This document shows positions 1-8,775 of a stretch of DNA of 23,176 nt, piece by piece. The position numbers and the translations under genes are program-made. The first letter of the stretch is position 1. Every line of letters begins with the position of its first letter. Origin of the DNA: JBCCEJ01 sp039030335 (GTDB lineage Bacteria > Pseudomonadota > Gammaproteobacteria > HK1); the NCBI GenBank assembly GCA_039030335.1, contig JBCCEJ010000090.1:1-23176 (forward strand). Direction: 5' to 3'. Below the pieces are notes generated by a model. That model was not told the DNA's origin. It saw only the letters and a list, made by a program, of their open reading frames with translations, and searched no databases.

Positions 1-1
1 C

Positions 2-2038
2 ATCTACGGCAAGAACCCGCGGACGTTGTTTGGAGAGTTCGAAGGTAAAATCGACGTCGGACGCGGTTCCGGTGACGTCAAATATCATCTCGGCTTCTCG
101 TCGGACGTCCACACGCCCGGCGGACCGGTGCACATCGTGCTCGCCTTCAACCCTTCACACCTCGAGATCATCAACCCGGTGGTCGAAGGCTCCGTGCGAG
201 CCAGGCAGGAACGGCGCGGCGACCACGAGCGCGAGCAGGTGCTCCCGGTTCTGGTGCATGGAGACGCCGCCTTCGCCGGTCAGGGCGTGGTCATGGAGAC
301 CCTGAATCTCGCGGAAACCCGCGGATACGGTACCGGCGGCACCATCCATATCGTCGTCAACAACCAGATCGGTTTCACGACCAGCGATCCGCTGGACTCG
401 CGCTCCACGCTCTACTGCACCGACGTGGCGAAGCTGGTGCAGGCGCCGATCTTCCACGTCAACGGCAACGATCCGGAGGCGGTGTTGTTCGTCACTCAGC
501 TGGCGGTCGACTTCCGTAACCAGTTCAAGAAGGACGTGGTGTTGGATCTGGTCTGTTATCGCCGTCACGGGCACAACGAAGCGGATGAGCCGCTCGTGAC
601 GCAGCCGCACATGTATCAACGCATCCGCAAGCAGAAAGGCGTGCGCCGGCTGTACGCGGAGGAACTCGAGCGTCAGGGCGTTCTCAGCTCCGGCGACGCC
701 GACCGCCTGAAGGCCGAATACATCGAACGGCTCGAATCGAACCAGGTCGTGTCGCGCCCGGTCGTGGAGCAATCGGGCGCGAACTTCGTGATCGATTGGG
801 AGCCGTACACCGAAACGAGTTGGGACGAGCCGATCGAGACTGCCATCAGCGTCGAGCACGTCGAGCAGCTGGGCAACAAGATCTGTTCGGTGCCCGAGGA
901 TTTCGAACTCCATCGCGCCGTCAAGCGGGTGTATGACGCACGCAAGGAGATGGCGAGTGGCGAGCGCCCGATGGACTGGGGCTTTGGCGAGATGATGGCG
1001 TACGGATCTCTCATCGAGAACGGCCACCCGATTCGGCTGTCTGGCCAGGACAGCGAACGGGGCACGTTCGCGCACCGGCACGCAGTCGTCCACAACCAGA
1101 AGGCACGTGGCGTGCACCAGCCACTGCGACACCTGTACGACGGTCAACCGAGTTTCCGGGTGATCAACTCGCTCCTCTCCGAGGAAGCCGTGCTGGCATT
1201 TGAGTACGGCTACAGCACGGCGGAACCGGGCACGCTGGTCATCTGGGAAGCCCAGTTCGGCGATTTCGCCAATGGCGCCCAGGTTGTGATCGACCAGTTC
1301 CTGAGTTCATCTGAGTCGAAGTGGGGTCGCTACTGCGGCCTCATGATGTTGTTGCCACACGGCTACGAAGGTCAGGGGCCCGAGCACTCGTCCGCGCGAC
1401 TGGAGCGCTACCTGCAGCTATGCGCCGAGGACAACATTCAGGTTTGCGTGCCTACGACGCCCGCGCAGATGTTCCACATGACGCGCCGGCAGATGCTGCG
1501 CCATTTCCGCAAACCGCTGATCGTCATGAGTCCGAAAAGCCTGCTGCGGCATCGCCTGGCCGTATCGACCCGCGAAGAACTCGCAAACGGCGGATTTCAA
1601 GTCGTCATCGACGACGTCGATACACCTGAGGCGGGCGCCGTGCAGCGCCTGGTGATGTGTTCCGGCAAGGTCTATTACGACCTGCTCGAGAAGCGCCGCG
1701 AACTGAATCTGGAGCACGTCGCGCTGGTGCGCGTTGAGCAGCTCTACCCGTTCCCGCGAGCCGCTATTCAGGCGATGCTCGACAAGTATGCCAACGCGAC
1801 GGATGTCGTGTGGTGTCAGGAAGAGCCGCGCAACCAGGGCACCTGGTTCTTCATGCTGTCGCGCCGGCATCTGGCGGGCATGGTGGGTGACAACCGCAGG
1901 CTGCACTATGCCGGCCGTGAGTATTCCGCCTCGCCCGCCGCCGGGTATCTGAACGTGCATCTGGAGCAGCAGAGGCAGCTGGTGAGCGATGCACTCGCCA
2001 TATCCGAAGCTGACAGCGCGCAGCGGACTTCGGCCTGA
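2..2038 (+). CDS. sucA: 2-oxoglutarate dehydrogenase E1 component (5'-truncated by window edge)
   Basis: This is the thiamine-diphosphate E1 subunit that decarboxylates 2-oxoglutarate and passes the succinyl group to the lipoyl arm of SucB in the TCA cycle (cytoplasm). The frame is open to the left edge, so the gene starts upstream. 678 residues are visible against roughly 930 in the E. coli protein, so about the first quarter is missing. Motifs that match SucA closely are GDVKYHLGFSSD, FNPSHLEI, HGDAAFAGQG, CYRRHGHNEADEP, LSGQDSERGTFAHRHAV, HGYEGQGPEHSSARLERY and WCQEEPRNQG, in the order expected for the E1o core and C-terminal domains. It ends in TGA 110 bp before sucB, the usual sucA-sucB-lpdA order. 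I see no frameshift or missing motif in the visible part. Confidence 0.98.
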   Translation: MYGKNPRTLFGEFEGKIDVGRGSGDVKYHLGFSSDVHTPGGPVHIVLAFNPSHLEIINPVVEGSVRARQERRGDHEREQVLPVLVHGDAAFAGQGVVMETLNLAETRGYGTGGTIHIVVNNQIGFTTSDPLDSRSTLYCTDVAKLVQAPIFHVNGNDPEAVLFVTQLAVDFRNQFKKDVVLDLVCYRRHGHNEADEPLVTQPHMYQRIRKQKGVRRLYAEELERQGVLSSGDADRLKAEYIERLESNQVVSRPVVEQSGANFVIDWEPYTETSWDEPIETAISVEHVEQLGNKICSVPEDFELHRAVKRVYDARKEMASGERPMDWGFGEMMAYGSLIENGHPIRLSGQDSERGTFAHRHAVVHNQKARGVHQPLRHLYDGQPSFRVINSLLSEEAVLAFEYGYSTAEPGTLVIWEAQFGDFANGAQVVIDQFLSSSESKWGRYCGLMMLLPHGYEGQGPEHSSARLERYLQLCAEDNIQVCVPTTPAQMFHMTRRQMLRHFRKPLIVMSPKSLLRHRLAVSTREELANGGFQVVIDDVDTPEAGAVQRLVMCSGKVYYDLLEKRRELNLEHVALVRVEQLYPFPRAAIQAMLDKYANATDVVWCQEEPRNQGTWFFMLSRRHLAGMVGDNRRLHYAGREYSASPAAGYLNVHLEQQRQLVSDALAISEADSAQRTSA

Positions 2039-2147
2039 GCGGGTTCAGGATCGGTTCGGCGCGATGCCGACCACCAGCGAGCCAGGCTCGGGCAGCACCC
2101 CGTCGTGATGTCTCCCTACCAACGCATACGAACGCAGGACCACCAAA

Positions 2148-3353
2148 GTGATTGTTGACGTCAAGATTCCTCAGCTACCGGAATCCGTTCCCGATGCCAC
2201 CTTGCTCGAATGGAGCAAGCAGGTGGGCGACATCGTGGCCCAAGACGAGGTGCTGGTCGAACTGGAAACCGACAAGGTGGTTCTCGAAGTCAGCGCGCCG
2301 CAAGGCGGAAAGCTGACCGAGATAGTGAAACAGGCGGGTGAAACCGCGGTGTCCGACGAGGTCATCGCACGGCTCGATACCAGCGCAGCCGGGGAAGCTG
2401 CCCCGACCCCGGCGCCCGCGCCGGCCGCCGAAACTTCCGCCGACCCGGCTGCCGATGAGGCGCAGCTCAGTCCCGCGGTACGCAAGCTCGTCGACGATCA
2501 CCAACTGGATCCCGCTTCGATCACGGCCAGTGGCCCTGGCGGTCGCCTCACCAAAGGCGACGTACTCGCCCATATCGAACAAAGTGGCGCCCAATCGCCC
2601 GCGCCTACTCAAACGAGCACGCCCTCACCACCCGTGCCCGCGACAGCCGGTGAGCGCGGTGAACGCCGGGTACCGATGACCCGCCTTCGTCAGCGCATTG
2701 CCGAACGGCTGCTGCAGGCCCAACAGACCGCCGCGATCCTGACGACTTTCAACGAAGTAAACATGCAGCCGGTCATGGATCTGCGCAAACGCCTGCGAGA
2801 TGACTTCGAAAAGACCCACGGCGTGCGCCTCGGGTTCATGTCGTTCTTCGCCAAAGCCGCCGTACAGGCGCTCAAAGCGTTTCCGGCCGTGAATGCCTAT
2901 ATCGAAGGTACCGATATCGTCTATCACGACTACTACGACATCGGTGTGGCCGTCGGCTCACCGCGCGGCCTGGTCGTGCCCGTCGTACGCGACGTCGACC
3001 AGCTGAGCTTCGCCGGCGTGGAAGGTGCGATCGCGGAGTATGGCCAGCGCGCCCAGGCGGGCACGCTCGGTATCGACGAACTGACCGGCGGAACCTTCAC
3101 CATTTCGAATGGCGGCGTGTTCGGGTCGATGCTGTCGACCCCGATCCTGAACCCACCGCAAAGTGCGATCCTCGGGATGCACGCGACGCAGATGCGGCCA
3201 GTCGTCGAAGATGGCGAGATCGTGGCTCGTCCAATGATGTATCTGGCCCTGTCATACGACCACCGCATCATCGACGGGCGGGAAGCCGTGCAGTTTCTCG
3301 TGACTATCAAGCAGAACATCGAAGATCCAGGCCGACTGTTGCTGGGCGTCTGA
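2148..3353 (+). CDS. sucB: Dihydrolipoyllysine-residue succinyltransferase (E2 of 2-oxoglutarate dehydrogenase)
   Basis: This is the E2 core enzyme that moves succinyl from its lipoyl lysine to CoA and scaffolds the E1 and E3 subunits. At 401 aa it has normal family length. Residues 1-77 are one lipoyl domain with the lipoylated lysine in ETDKV (Lys43). An Ala/Pro linker covers about 85-105. The E1/E3 peripheral-subunit-binding domain (LSPAVRKLVDDHQLDPA...GPGGRLTK) covers about 106-145, and a second Pro/Thr linker follows. The catalytic domain runs from about 172 to the end. The active-site motif DHRIIDG places the catalytic His at 372 and Asp at 376. The start is GTG at 2148, supported by AGGA at 2136-2139 and by the conserved opening MIVDVKIPQLPESV. 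It lies between sucA and lpdA and is probably cotranscribed with them. Confidence 0.98.
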   Translation: MIVDVKIPQLPESVPDATLLEWSKQVGDIVAQDEVLVELETDKVVLEVSAPQGGKLTEIVKQAGETAVSDEVIARLDTSAAGEAAPTPAPAPAAETSADPAADEAQLSPAVRKLVDDHQLDPASITASGPGGRLTKGDVLAHIEQSGAQSPAPTQTSTPSPPVPATAGERGERRVPMTRLRQRIAERLLQAQQTAAILTTFNEVNMQPVMDLRKRLRDDFEKTHGVRLGFMSFFAKAAVQALKAFPAVNAYIEGTDIVYHDYYDIGVAVGSPRGLVVPVVRDVDQLSFAGVEGAIAEYGQRAQAGTLGIDELTGGTFTISNGGVFGSMLSTPILNPPQSAILGMHATQMRPVVEDGEIVARPMMYLALSYDHRIIDGREAVQFLVTIKQNIEDPGRLLLGV

Positions 3354-3431
3354 ACCGGACGACAGCCACAGCTTGTTGGAGGCGACCTGGCCAGTGAGGG
3401 CGCCGACGGCCACGAACGAACGGACATTCGC

Positions 3432-4847
3432 ATGAAAGACTACGACGTGATCGTGATAGGAGCAGGCCCGGGCGGATACGTCGCGGCGATTCGCGCTGCC
3501 CAGCTCGGACTCAAGACGGCCTGCGTGGACAAGTGGAGCGACGCTAAAGGCAAAGCGTCACCCGGCGGCACGTGTCTGAACGTCGGGTGCATCCCGTCGA
3601 AGGCACTGCTGGACAGTTCGCATCATTACCACGACGTGACGCACCTGCTGCCAGCGCACGGAATCAACACCGAAAGCGTGTCGTTGGACCTGGGCGCCAT
3701 GATGGCGCGCAAGGACAAAGTCGTGCAGAACCTGACGCGCGGTGTCCTCGGCCTGTTCCGTAAGAACAAGATCGATTTCGTGCATGGCAGCGCGACGCTC
3801 GCGGGCGACCAGGTCGTCAACGTGGCGGGTGCAGACGGCGAGCAGACGCAGCTGCGCGGGACCAACATCATCCTGGCTTCCGGGTCGGTCCCCATCGCGA
3901 TCGACGCAGCCCCGGTCGATGGCGAGCACATCGTCGACAACGAAGGTGCGCTCGCTTTCGACGCCGTACCGCCAAAACTAGGCATCATCGGGGCCGGGGT
4001 CATTGGACTGGAACTGGGAAGCGTCTGGAACCGCCTGGGTTCTGAGGTCACGATTCTGGAAGCGATGGAGAGCTTCCTGCCGGCGGCTGACGCCGCTATC
4101 GCCAAAGATGCCGCAAAGCTGTTTCGCAAGCAGGGGCTCGACATCCGTCTGGGCTGCAAGGTAACGGCAACCCGCGTCAATGAGGGCACGGTCGTCGTCC
4201 GCTACGACGACGAGGAAGGTGCCCGTACGCTCGAGGTAGACCGGCTCGTCGTCGCCGTTGGTCGTCGTGCTTACACCGACGGTCTCGGCCTCGAAGCAGC
4301 CGGTGTCGCACTCGACGAGCGTGGACGCATTGCGGTTGACGCGAATTGCCGGACCGGGCAGGCCGGCATCTGGGCGGTCGGCGACGCAACCGCGGGTCCG
4401 ATGCTCGCGCACAAGGCGTCTGAAGAGGGTATTGCAGTCGCTGAAATGATCGCCGGACAAAGTGCACACATCGACCATGCGCTCGTTCCGTGGGTCATCT
4501 ATACGCACCCTGAGATCGCCTGGGTCGGACGGACTGCCGAGCAGCTCAAGGCCGACGGCGTCGAATTCACGAGCGGCTCATTTCCATTCGCCGCGATCGG
4601 CAGGGCACAGGGGGCAGGCATAACGGACGGCAGCGTGCGCGTGTATGCGTGCGCCAAGACCGACCGTATCCTGGGCGCACACATCCTCGGCTCCAATGCT
4701 TCCGAACTCATCGCGGAAGCCGTTACCGCCATGGCCTTCCACGGCTCGGCGGAGGACCTGGCGCGCACTGTGCACGCCCACCCGACGCTCTCCGAAGCAC
4801 TGCACGAAGCCGCGCTGGCAGCGGGGAGCGGTGCCATACATATCTAG
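3432..4847 (+). CDS. lpdA: Dihydrolipoyl dehydrogenase (E3)
   Basis: This FAD enzyme re-oxidises the dihydrolipoyl arm of E2 and reduces NAD+. It is 471 aa, standard for the family. Visible features are the FAD Rossmann motif GAGPGG at residues 10-15, the redox disulfide in GGTCLNVGCIPSK (Cys48/Cys53), the NAD-binding GAGVIG near residue 186, the second FAD motif WAVGDATAGPMLAHKA, and the C-terminal dimer-interface HAHPTLSE with catalytic His450 and Glu455. The ATG start gives the expected MKDYDVIVIGAGPGG opening. GGA lies 7 nt upstream, a modest ribosome site. It begins 78 bp after sucB, so this E3 most likely serves the 2-oxoglutarate complex and may be shared with other 2-oxoacid dehydrogenases. 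Confidence 0.98.
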   Translation: MKDYDVIVIGAGPGGYVAAIRAAQLGLKTACVDKWSDAKGKASPGGTCLNVGCIPSKALLDSSHHYHDVTHLLPAHGINTESVSLDLGAMMARKDKVVQNLTRGVLGLFRKNKIDFVHGSATLAGDQVVNVAGADGEQTQLRGTNIILASGSVPIAIDAAPVDGEHIVDNEGALAFDAVPPKLGIIGAGVIGLELGSVWNRLGSEVTILEAMESFLPAADAAIAKDAAKLFRKQGLDIRLGCKVTATRVNEGTVVVRYDDEEGARTLEVDRLVVAVGRRAYTDGLGLEAAGVALDERGRIAVDANCRTGQAGIWAVGDATAGPMLAHKASEEGIAVAEMIAGQSAHIDHALVPWVIYTHPEIAWVGRTAEQLKADGVEFTSGSFPFAAIGRAQGAGITDGSVRVYACAKTDRILGAHILGSNASELIAEAVTAMAFHGSAEDLARTVHAHPTLSEALHEAALAAGSGAIHI

Positions 4848-5191
4848 GTATGTTCATCACCGCGTCTGTGCAAGCAGGCTCGCGATCGCGGGCGTGTCAG
4901 CTCCGCGACCAGGCCCGCGAGCGACGGGTACATCGATGCTGTGACGCTGTCTTGGGAACGTCGGGGAGAACGCACGGGCCGCAATAAAACCCGGGCTCGG
5001 CCGCATGCCCGGCAGATTCGCTACGTGATGTCAGAGACCCATGGCGTCGTCCCGGGCGGGCATCACCAACACGCTTCACGCTGTCGGCAATCGCCGCCCA
5101 ACGGGCCATCTGGATTGGGCAAAGCCGGACACGCAAGCTGATGAAAATACCTGCGGCGAAGCCGCCGTCGCTGAACTCGAGCTCGAAACCC
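4848..5191. other. Intergenic region between lpdA and purB
   Basis: This is about 340 bp without a convincing gene on either strand. Short open frames cross it, but none shows a recognisable domain and most run on into the antisense of purB. One inverted repeat stands out: CCGGGC at 4991-4996 and GCCCGG at 5007-5012 with a 10-nt loop. It is followed on the minus strand by GTTTTATT, so it would look like an intrinsic terminator for minus-strand transcription. No minus-strand gene reads into it. I could not identify a convincing purB promoter or a riboswitch. Confidence 0.5.
4984..5012 (-). terminator. Terminator-like hairpin with T-tract on the minus strand
   Basis: There is a 6-bp perfect GC stem (4991-4996 pairing with 5007-5012) and a 10-nt loop. 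It is followed on the minus strand by GTTTTATT (complement of 4983-4990). The shape fits a weak rho-independent terminator, but the stem is short and no minus-strand gene upstream explains it. It may be fortuitous, or a vestige of rearrangement. Confidence 0.3.
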
Positions 5192-6556
5192 ATGGACCTG
5201 AATTCGCTAACCGCCATCTCTCCTATCGACGGTCGCTACGCGTCTCAAACGGAGCCGCTTCGCGCGATTTTCAGCGAATACGGGCTCATCCGACGCCGCG
5301 TATTGGCAGAAGTTGAGTGGCTACTTCATCTGTGCGACGAACCCTCCATCGACGCGGCCCCGGCGCTGTCCGACGGAGCCCGTGCGCGGCTTCGTGCGAT
5401 AGCGCACGACTTCGCCGTCGAGGATGCCGAACGAGTCAAGCGCACCGAGGCCACGACCAACCACGATGTGAAGGCCGTGGAGTACTACCTCAAAGATGCC
5501 TTGTCCGGCGATGGCGAACTGACTCCGCTGCTCGAGATGGTGCATTTCGCCTGCACCTCCGAAGACATCAACAACGTTGCGCACGCGCTCATGTTGCGCG
5601 ATGCGAAAGCCGTGGTGCTGCCACTGGTGGCAGACCTCGAAGCCGCCCTCACATCATTGGCACACGAACTCGCCGGGCAACCGATGCTCGCGCGAACGCA
5701 CGGGCAACCGGCCTCACCGACGACACTTGGGAAAGAGTTCGCCAACGTCGTTGCGCGTCTGCGCCGGCAGCGTGACCAGATCGCAAGCCAACCACTGCTC
5801 GGCAAGCTCAATGGCGCGGTCGGGAACTTCAACGCCCACCTCGCTGCCTACCCGGACACGGACTGGCACTCATTCGCCGACGCGGTGCTTGCGGGGCTCG
5901 ACCTCGAGCGCAATCTCTACACCACTCAGATCGAGCCGCACGATTACATCGCGGAGCTGTTTCACACGTTCATGCGACTCAACACGGTACTACTGGACCT
6001 TAGTCGCGATGTCTGGGGCTACATCGCGATCGGCTATTTCAAGCAAAAGACCAGGCCTGGCGAAATCGGCTCTTCGACCATGCCGCACAAGGTCAACCCG
6101 ATCGACTTCGAAAACGCCGAAGGAAATCTCGGACTTGCCAACGCCCTGCTCGAACACCTGAGCGGCAAACTGCCTGTCTCGCGTTGGCAGCGCGATCTGT
6201 CGGACTCCACCGTACTGCGCAATCTGGGCGTCGCACTCGCCTATAGCGTTATTGCGTACCGGTCGCTGCTCAAGGGGATCGGTAAACTGGAGACCAACCA
6301 CGCGTCACTCGAAGCCGACCTCGACGACGCGTGGGAGGTTCTGGCCGAACCTATCCAAACCGTGATGCGCCGCTACGGCGTGCCCGAACCATATGAAAAG
6401 CTGAAGGAACTCACGCGCGGCCGCGCTGTGACGCGAGAGATTATCGAGACGTTCGTCAGCAACCTCGACATTCCCGCGGCGGCTCGGGATGAGCTGTTAG
6501 CGCTGACGCCGCGCGCGTACATCGGAACAGCAGCGCACCTGGCAAGAGATATTTGA
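5192..6556 (+). CDS. purB: Adenylosuccinate lyase
   Basis: This enzyme catalyses two eliminations in purine synthesis: SAICAR to AICAR plus fumarate, and adenylosuccinate to AMP plus fumarate. The motifs follow E. coli PurB closely: SPIDGRY at the N-terminus, TTNHDVKAVEY, CTSEDINN, RTHGQPASPTTLGKE (catalytic His170), GAVGNFNAH, TTQIEPHDYIAELF, the fumarase-superfamily signature GEIGSSTMPHKVNPIDFEN (catalytic Ser at 294/295) and KELTRGR. I chose ATG 5192 (454 aa) because it gives the family's usual opening (MDLNSLTAISPIDGRY) and active-site numbering within one residue of E. coli. The frame is open to an ATG at 5141, which would add 17 residues with no family match. Neither start has a strong ribosome site. 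The stop overlaps the next gene. Confidence 0.97.
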   Translation: MDLNSLTAISPIDGRYASQTEPLRAIFSEYGLIRRRVLAEVEWLLHLCDEPSIDAAPALSDGARARLRAIAHDFAVEDAERVKRTEATTNHDVKAVEYYLKDALSGDGELTPLLEMVHFACTSEDINNVAHALMLRDAKAVVLPLVADLEAALTSLAHELAGQPMLARTHGQPASPTTLGKEFANVVARLRRQRDQIASQPLLGKLNGAVGNFNAHLAAYPDTDWHSFADAVLAGLDLERNLYTTQIEPHDYIAELFHTFMRLNTVLLDLSRDVWGYIAIGYFKQKTRPGEIGSSTMPHKVNPIDFENAEGNLGLANALLEHLSGKLPVSRWQRDLSDSTVLRNLGVALAYSVIAYRSLLKGIGKLETNHASLEADLDDAWEVLAEPIQTVMRRYGVPEPYEKLKELTRGRAVTREIIETFVSNLDIPAAARDELLALTPRAYIGTAAHLARDI

Positions 6557-7083
6557 CGGACCGCAGACCGATGGGCGTGGCTGAACTGAGGGAAATGGCG
6601 GAGGAACACGGCACCGTCGAGTTCGACGGCCTCCATGAAATGCGCGATGCGTTGTCCGCCGTCCTGACGCTAACGGAGCGATCGATCGACATACTGTCCC
6701 GAAACCTCGATCCGCGCCTGTTCGATGACGCGCACATCATCGGGGAGCTGAAGCGCGTCGCGCTGGCGAGCCGCCGGGCCAGAGTGCGTATTCTCGTTCA
6801 CGATACCGGCATGCTCACGCGCCGCGACAGCCGGGTTTGGGCGATGATGCGCCGTCTTCCGACCTACTTCCAGATACGCGTGCCGAGCCGGGATCATCGC
6901 AATCTGCCGAAAGCATTCCTGATCGCCGACAAGGTCGCCACCTTGTATCAGGCCAATGCCGAGCTATACGAAGGACAAGCCGAATTCTACGACCCGATTC
7001 GGGGAGACTCGCTTGGCCGGCAATTCATGGAGATCTGGGAAGCGGCCGAGCCGAGCCCGGACCTGCGCACCATGACGATGTGA
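6553..7083 (+). CDS. DUF7931-like (PLD-like fold) conserved hypothetical protein
   Basis: A 176-aa soluble protein with no signal peptide or membrane segment. The sequence runs through LTERSIDILSRNLDPRLFDD, RRARVRILVHD, VPSRDHRNLPKAFLIADKVA and YEGQAEFYDP. The pattern of a helix, a short strand with an acidic residue, then a loop and strand resembles the DUF7931 family, a phospholipase-D-like fold without the full HKD catalytic motif. This assignment is from memory of the family and is moderate. The start overlaps the purB stop (TTG 6553-6555 inside TTGA), which implies translational coupling. An alternative ATG lies at 6571. Some relatives are joined to a GNAT acetyltransferase domain, but none is present here. 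The biochemical function is unknown. Confidence 0.75.
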   Translation: MTDRRPMGVAELREMAEEHGTVEFDGLHEMRDALSAVLTLTERSIDILSRNLDPRLFDDAHIIGELKRVALASRRARVRILVHDTGMLTRRDSRVWAMMRRLPTYFQIRVPSRDHRNLPKAFLIADKVATLYQANAELYEGQAEFYDPIRGDSLGRQFMEIWEAAEPSPDLRTMTM

Positions 7084-7288
7084 GAGACGCCGGGGTTGTG
7101 TACGCCGCCGCGCCCTGCGTGTCGCAAAGCCAGGCAGGACAACTACCGCGCAACCGCACAGCAGACATGTGCCCGACACGGGATGTTGCAATCTGGCGCC
7201 CGTGCCGGTGTACACGGCGTGCGCGGCTCTACTCGATGTTGAAAGCCAGATGTACCGACCGGTTCGCAGCAGGCTGTATGGTCGAGCG

Positions 7289-7315
7289 CCGGGGGCCGCA
7301 AACGCCGGCCCCCGG
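7289..7315. terminator. GC-rich hairpin between convergent genes (possible bidirectional terminator)
   Basis: CCGGGGGCCG at 7289-7298 and CGGCCCCCGG at 7306-7315 form a perfect 10-bp stem with a 7-nt loop. It sits between the convergent gene ends at 7083 (+) and 7357 (-), where a shared terminator is expected. No T-tract follows on either strand, so it is not a classical intrinsic terminator. It could act as an RNA 3'-end stabiliser or a rho-associated pause. Confidence 0.45.
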
Positions 7316-7356
7316 GCTGTCAACGCCTCGTCGGATGTCGAACGCGGCCGCTCAGG

Positions 7357-8559
7357 CTATTGGTTGGTGCTCTCGTCAGCGCCGTCGGCCTGCGGACGCT
7401 TGAAGGGCGAGACGTAGGGCTGTTTGCCCGCAGCCTGGTTGTGCGCCTGTGGCGCGCCGGGTTGTCCGTAACCGGGAGGCGGCGGGTAACCCCAGCCGTA
7501 CGGCATCGGCGGATAAGCGTATGCCGGCGGATAGTAGCCATACGGATACGGATATGGGTACGGCATCTGCGGCATGCCGTAACCCGGTACCGCACCTTGC
7601 TGCGGGTGGGTACCCGGCGCGCTGCCAGCGCCCTGCTGTCCCGGTTGAGCGTGTCCCGGAGGCGTGTGCCCCGGCGGAAACCCTGGCGGCATCTGACCCG
7701 GCATCATGTAGTACGGGGGGTACGGCATCATCATGGGCATGGCGGGCATCGCGCCCGGCACATTCCGGTTGGCTTGCACGACCTCTGTCCAGGGTCCGAC
7801 CGCCGCCGGTGCCGCTGGAGCGGCAGGCGGGGCCGCAACGGGTGCCGCTGCCTTGGGTTCAGCCGCAACCATGGCGGCAGCCGCACTGGCCGCCGGCTTT
7901 GCAGCCGCCTCGGCGCTTGCGGCAGCCGGCGCTGCTGCTGCAGCGGGTGCCGGCGCGGGCGGCGGCGCAGGCTGCGGGGCCGCGGCCACGGCCGCGACCT
8001 GCGGGGCAGCTGCCGGGGCGCCCGCAGTGGCCGGCTCATCCGCTTCAGTACTGCTCATCACAATGACCAACACCGCGACGAGCGCCAGAGGCAGCCACAG
8101 TGCAACCGCCGTACTACGGCCGCTGTCGTCATCGCCGTGCGACGCTGAGGCCGCCGTGGAAGATTGCATTTCGCTCATGGGAGGGGACTCTCTGTCAGTA
8201 GATTCAGTAGCTGTTTGTGGCGGTTCGGATACGCCACCTTGCGCAGTGTCCGGCCTGGCAGGCGATCGGCCGCCGTCGCTCACGGCCACGACCTCGGCGG
8301 TGCCAGCGCGCGACTCCGGGATTGCGCTGTGCCCCGCCGCGCCAGCCTCCACAGGCTGCGTAACGGTCACCTTCTTTTTGGCAACCTTTTTCGTCGCCAC
8401 CTTTTTGCCGGCAGCCTTTTTCCGGGCCGCCGCCTTCTTGGCCACTTTCTTCTTGGCAGTGGCCTTCTTCGACGTCTTCTTCCTGGCTGCCGGCTGATTG
8501 GCCGCAGCGTCCGGACCCGGTTCGGGCTCCTCGGACCTGGTGGGATCTTCGTCCGCCAT
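7357..8559 (-). CDS. Single-span membrane protein with H1-like Lys/Ala N-terminus and Pro/Tyr/Met-rich C-terminus
   Basis: 400 aa with no recognised enzyme domain. An acidic leader (1-20) precedes a Lys/Ala tract at about 26-66 (KKTSKKATAKKKVAKKAA and similar), like histone H1-like or AlgP-type DNA-binding tails. A Ser/Thr/Asp linker follows, then one hydrophobic helix at 151-169 (VALWLPLALVAVLVIVM). Beyond it are an Ala/Pro-rich stretch (about 175-255) and a Pro/Gly/Tyr/Met tail (about 268-370) with PYPYPYPYGYY and PPAYAYPPMPYGWGYPPPP. The likely topology has the basic tail in the cytoplasm and the rest in the periplasm. The ATG start at 8559 is preceded by a G-rich stretch. An internal ATG at residue 128 (MSEMQSS) could give a shorter form lacking the basic tail. 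It is divergent from purL. The function is unknown, and the composition would hinder homology search. Confidence 0.8.
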   Translation of the reverse strand: MADEDPTRSEEPEPGPDAAANQPAARKKTSKKATAKKKVAKKAAARKKAAGKKVATKKVAKKKVTVTQPVEAGAAGHSAIPESRAGTAEVVAVSDGGRSPARPDTAQGGVSEPPQTATESTDRESPPMSEMQSSTAASASHGDDDSGRSTAVALWLPLALVAVLVIVMSSTEADEPATAGAPAAAPQVAAVAAAPQPAPPPAPAPAAAAAPAAASAEAAAKPAASAAAAMVAAEPKAAAPVAAPPAAPAAPAAVGPWTEVVQANRNVPGAMPAMPMMMPYPPYYMMPGQMPPGFPPGHTPPGHAQPGQQGAGSAPGTHPQQGAVPGYGMPQMPYPYPYPYGYYPPAYAYPPMPYGWGYPPPPGYGQPGAPQAHNQAAGKQPYVSPFKRPQADGADESTNQ

Positions 8560-8775
8560 TTGTTGCGCCCCGCGCCGGCACCCGGCTCCGCTGCGTCAAA
8601 GCCCCGTAGTTTACCAGACTGACCGCCGCTGCCAGCGCCCGTTCGCGGGTATCGGCGCAAAACATCAGCCGGACAACGACCGGCGCAAATCACCCGTACC
8701 GCCGCCCCTTGAGCCGGCTATGCCGTGCATCAGCAGGTTAAACTATGCCGCCACCCGTCAGCTTCAGCGCTGCCC
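8560..8775. promoter_or_regulatory. Divergent promoter region with a TAAACT box on each strand
   Basis: This spacer separates the minus-strand membrane protein from purL. TAAACT, close to the -10 consensus, occurs on the plus strand at 8739-8744 and on the minus strand (complement near 8609-8614). Neither has a convincing -35 at 17 bp. If the plus-strand box is the purL -10, transcription would start near 8751. That excludes the upstream GTG at 8725 as the start codon and leaves a leader of about 25 nt before ATG 8776. No PurR-type operator could be identified by eye. Confidence 0.35.

Noticed and set aside
155..1147. 330-codon minus-strand open frame
   Set aside because: It lies wholly antisense to sucA, which has strong family motifs. 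High-GC codon use leaves the antisense frame open by chance.
7733..8497. 254-codon plus-strand Ala/Gly-rich frame
   Set aside because: Mirror image of the Ala/Pro and Lys-rich codons of the minus-strand membrane protein. The minus-strand frame has a coherent layout with a membrane helix and a start site; this one does not.
7380..8540. Repetitive-looking DNA in the low-complexity gene as a tandem repeat or CRISPR
   Set aside because: The repetition comes from codons for Ala, Pro, Lys and Pro-Tyr; there are no regularly spaced identical repeats with unique spacers.
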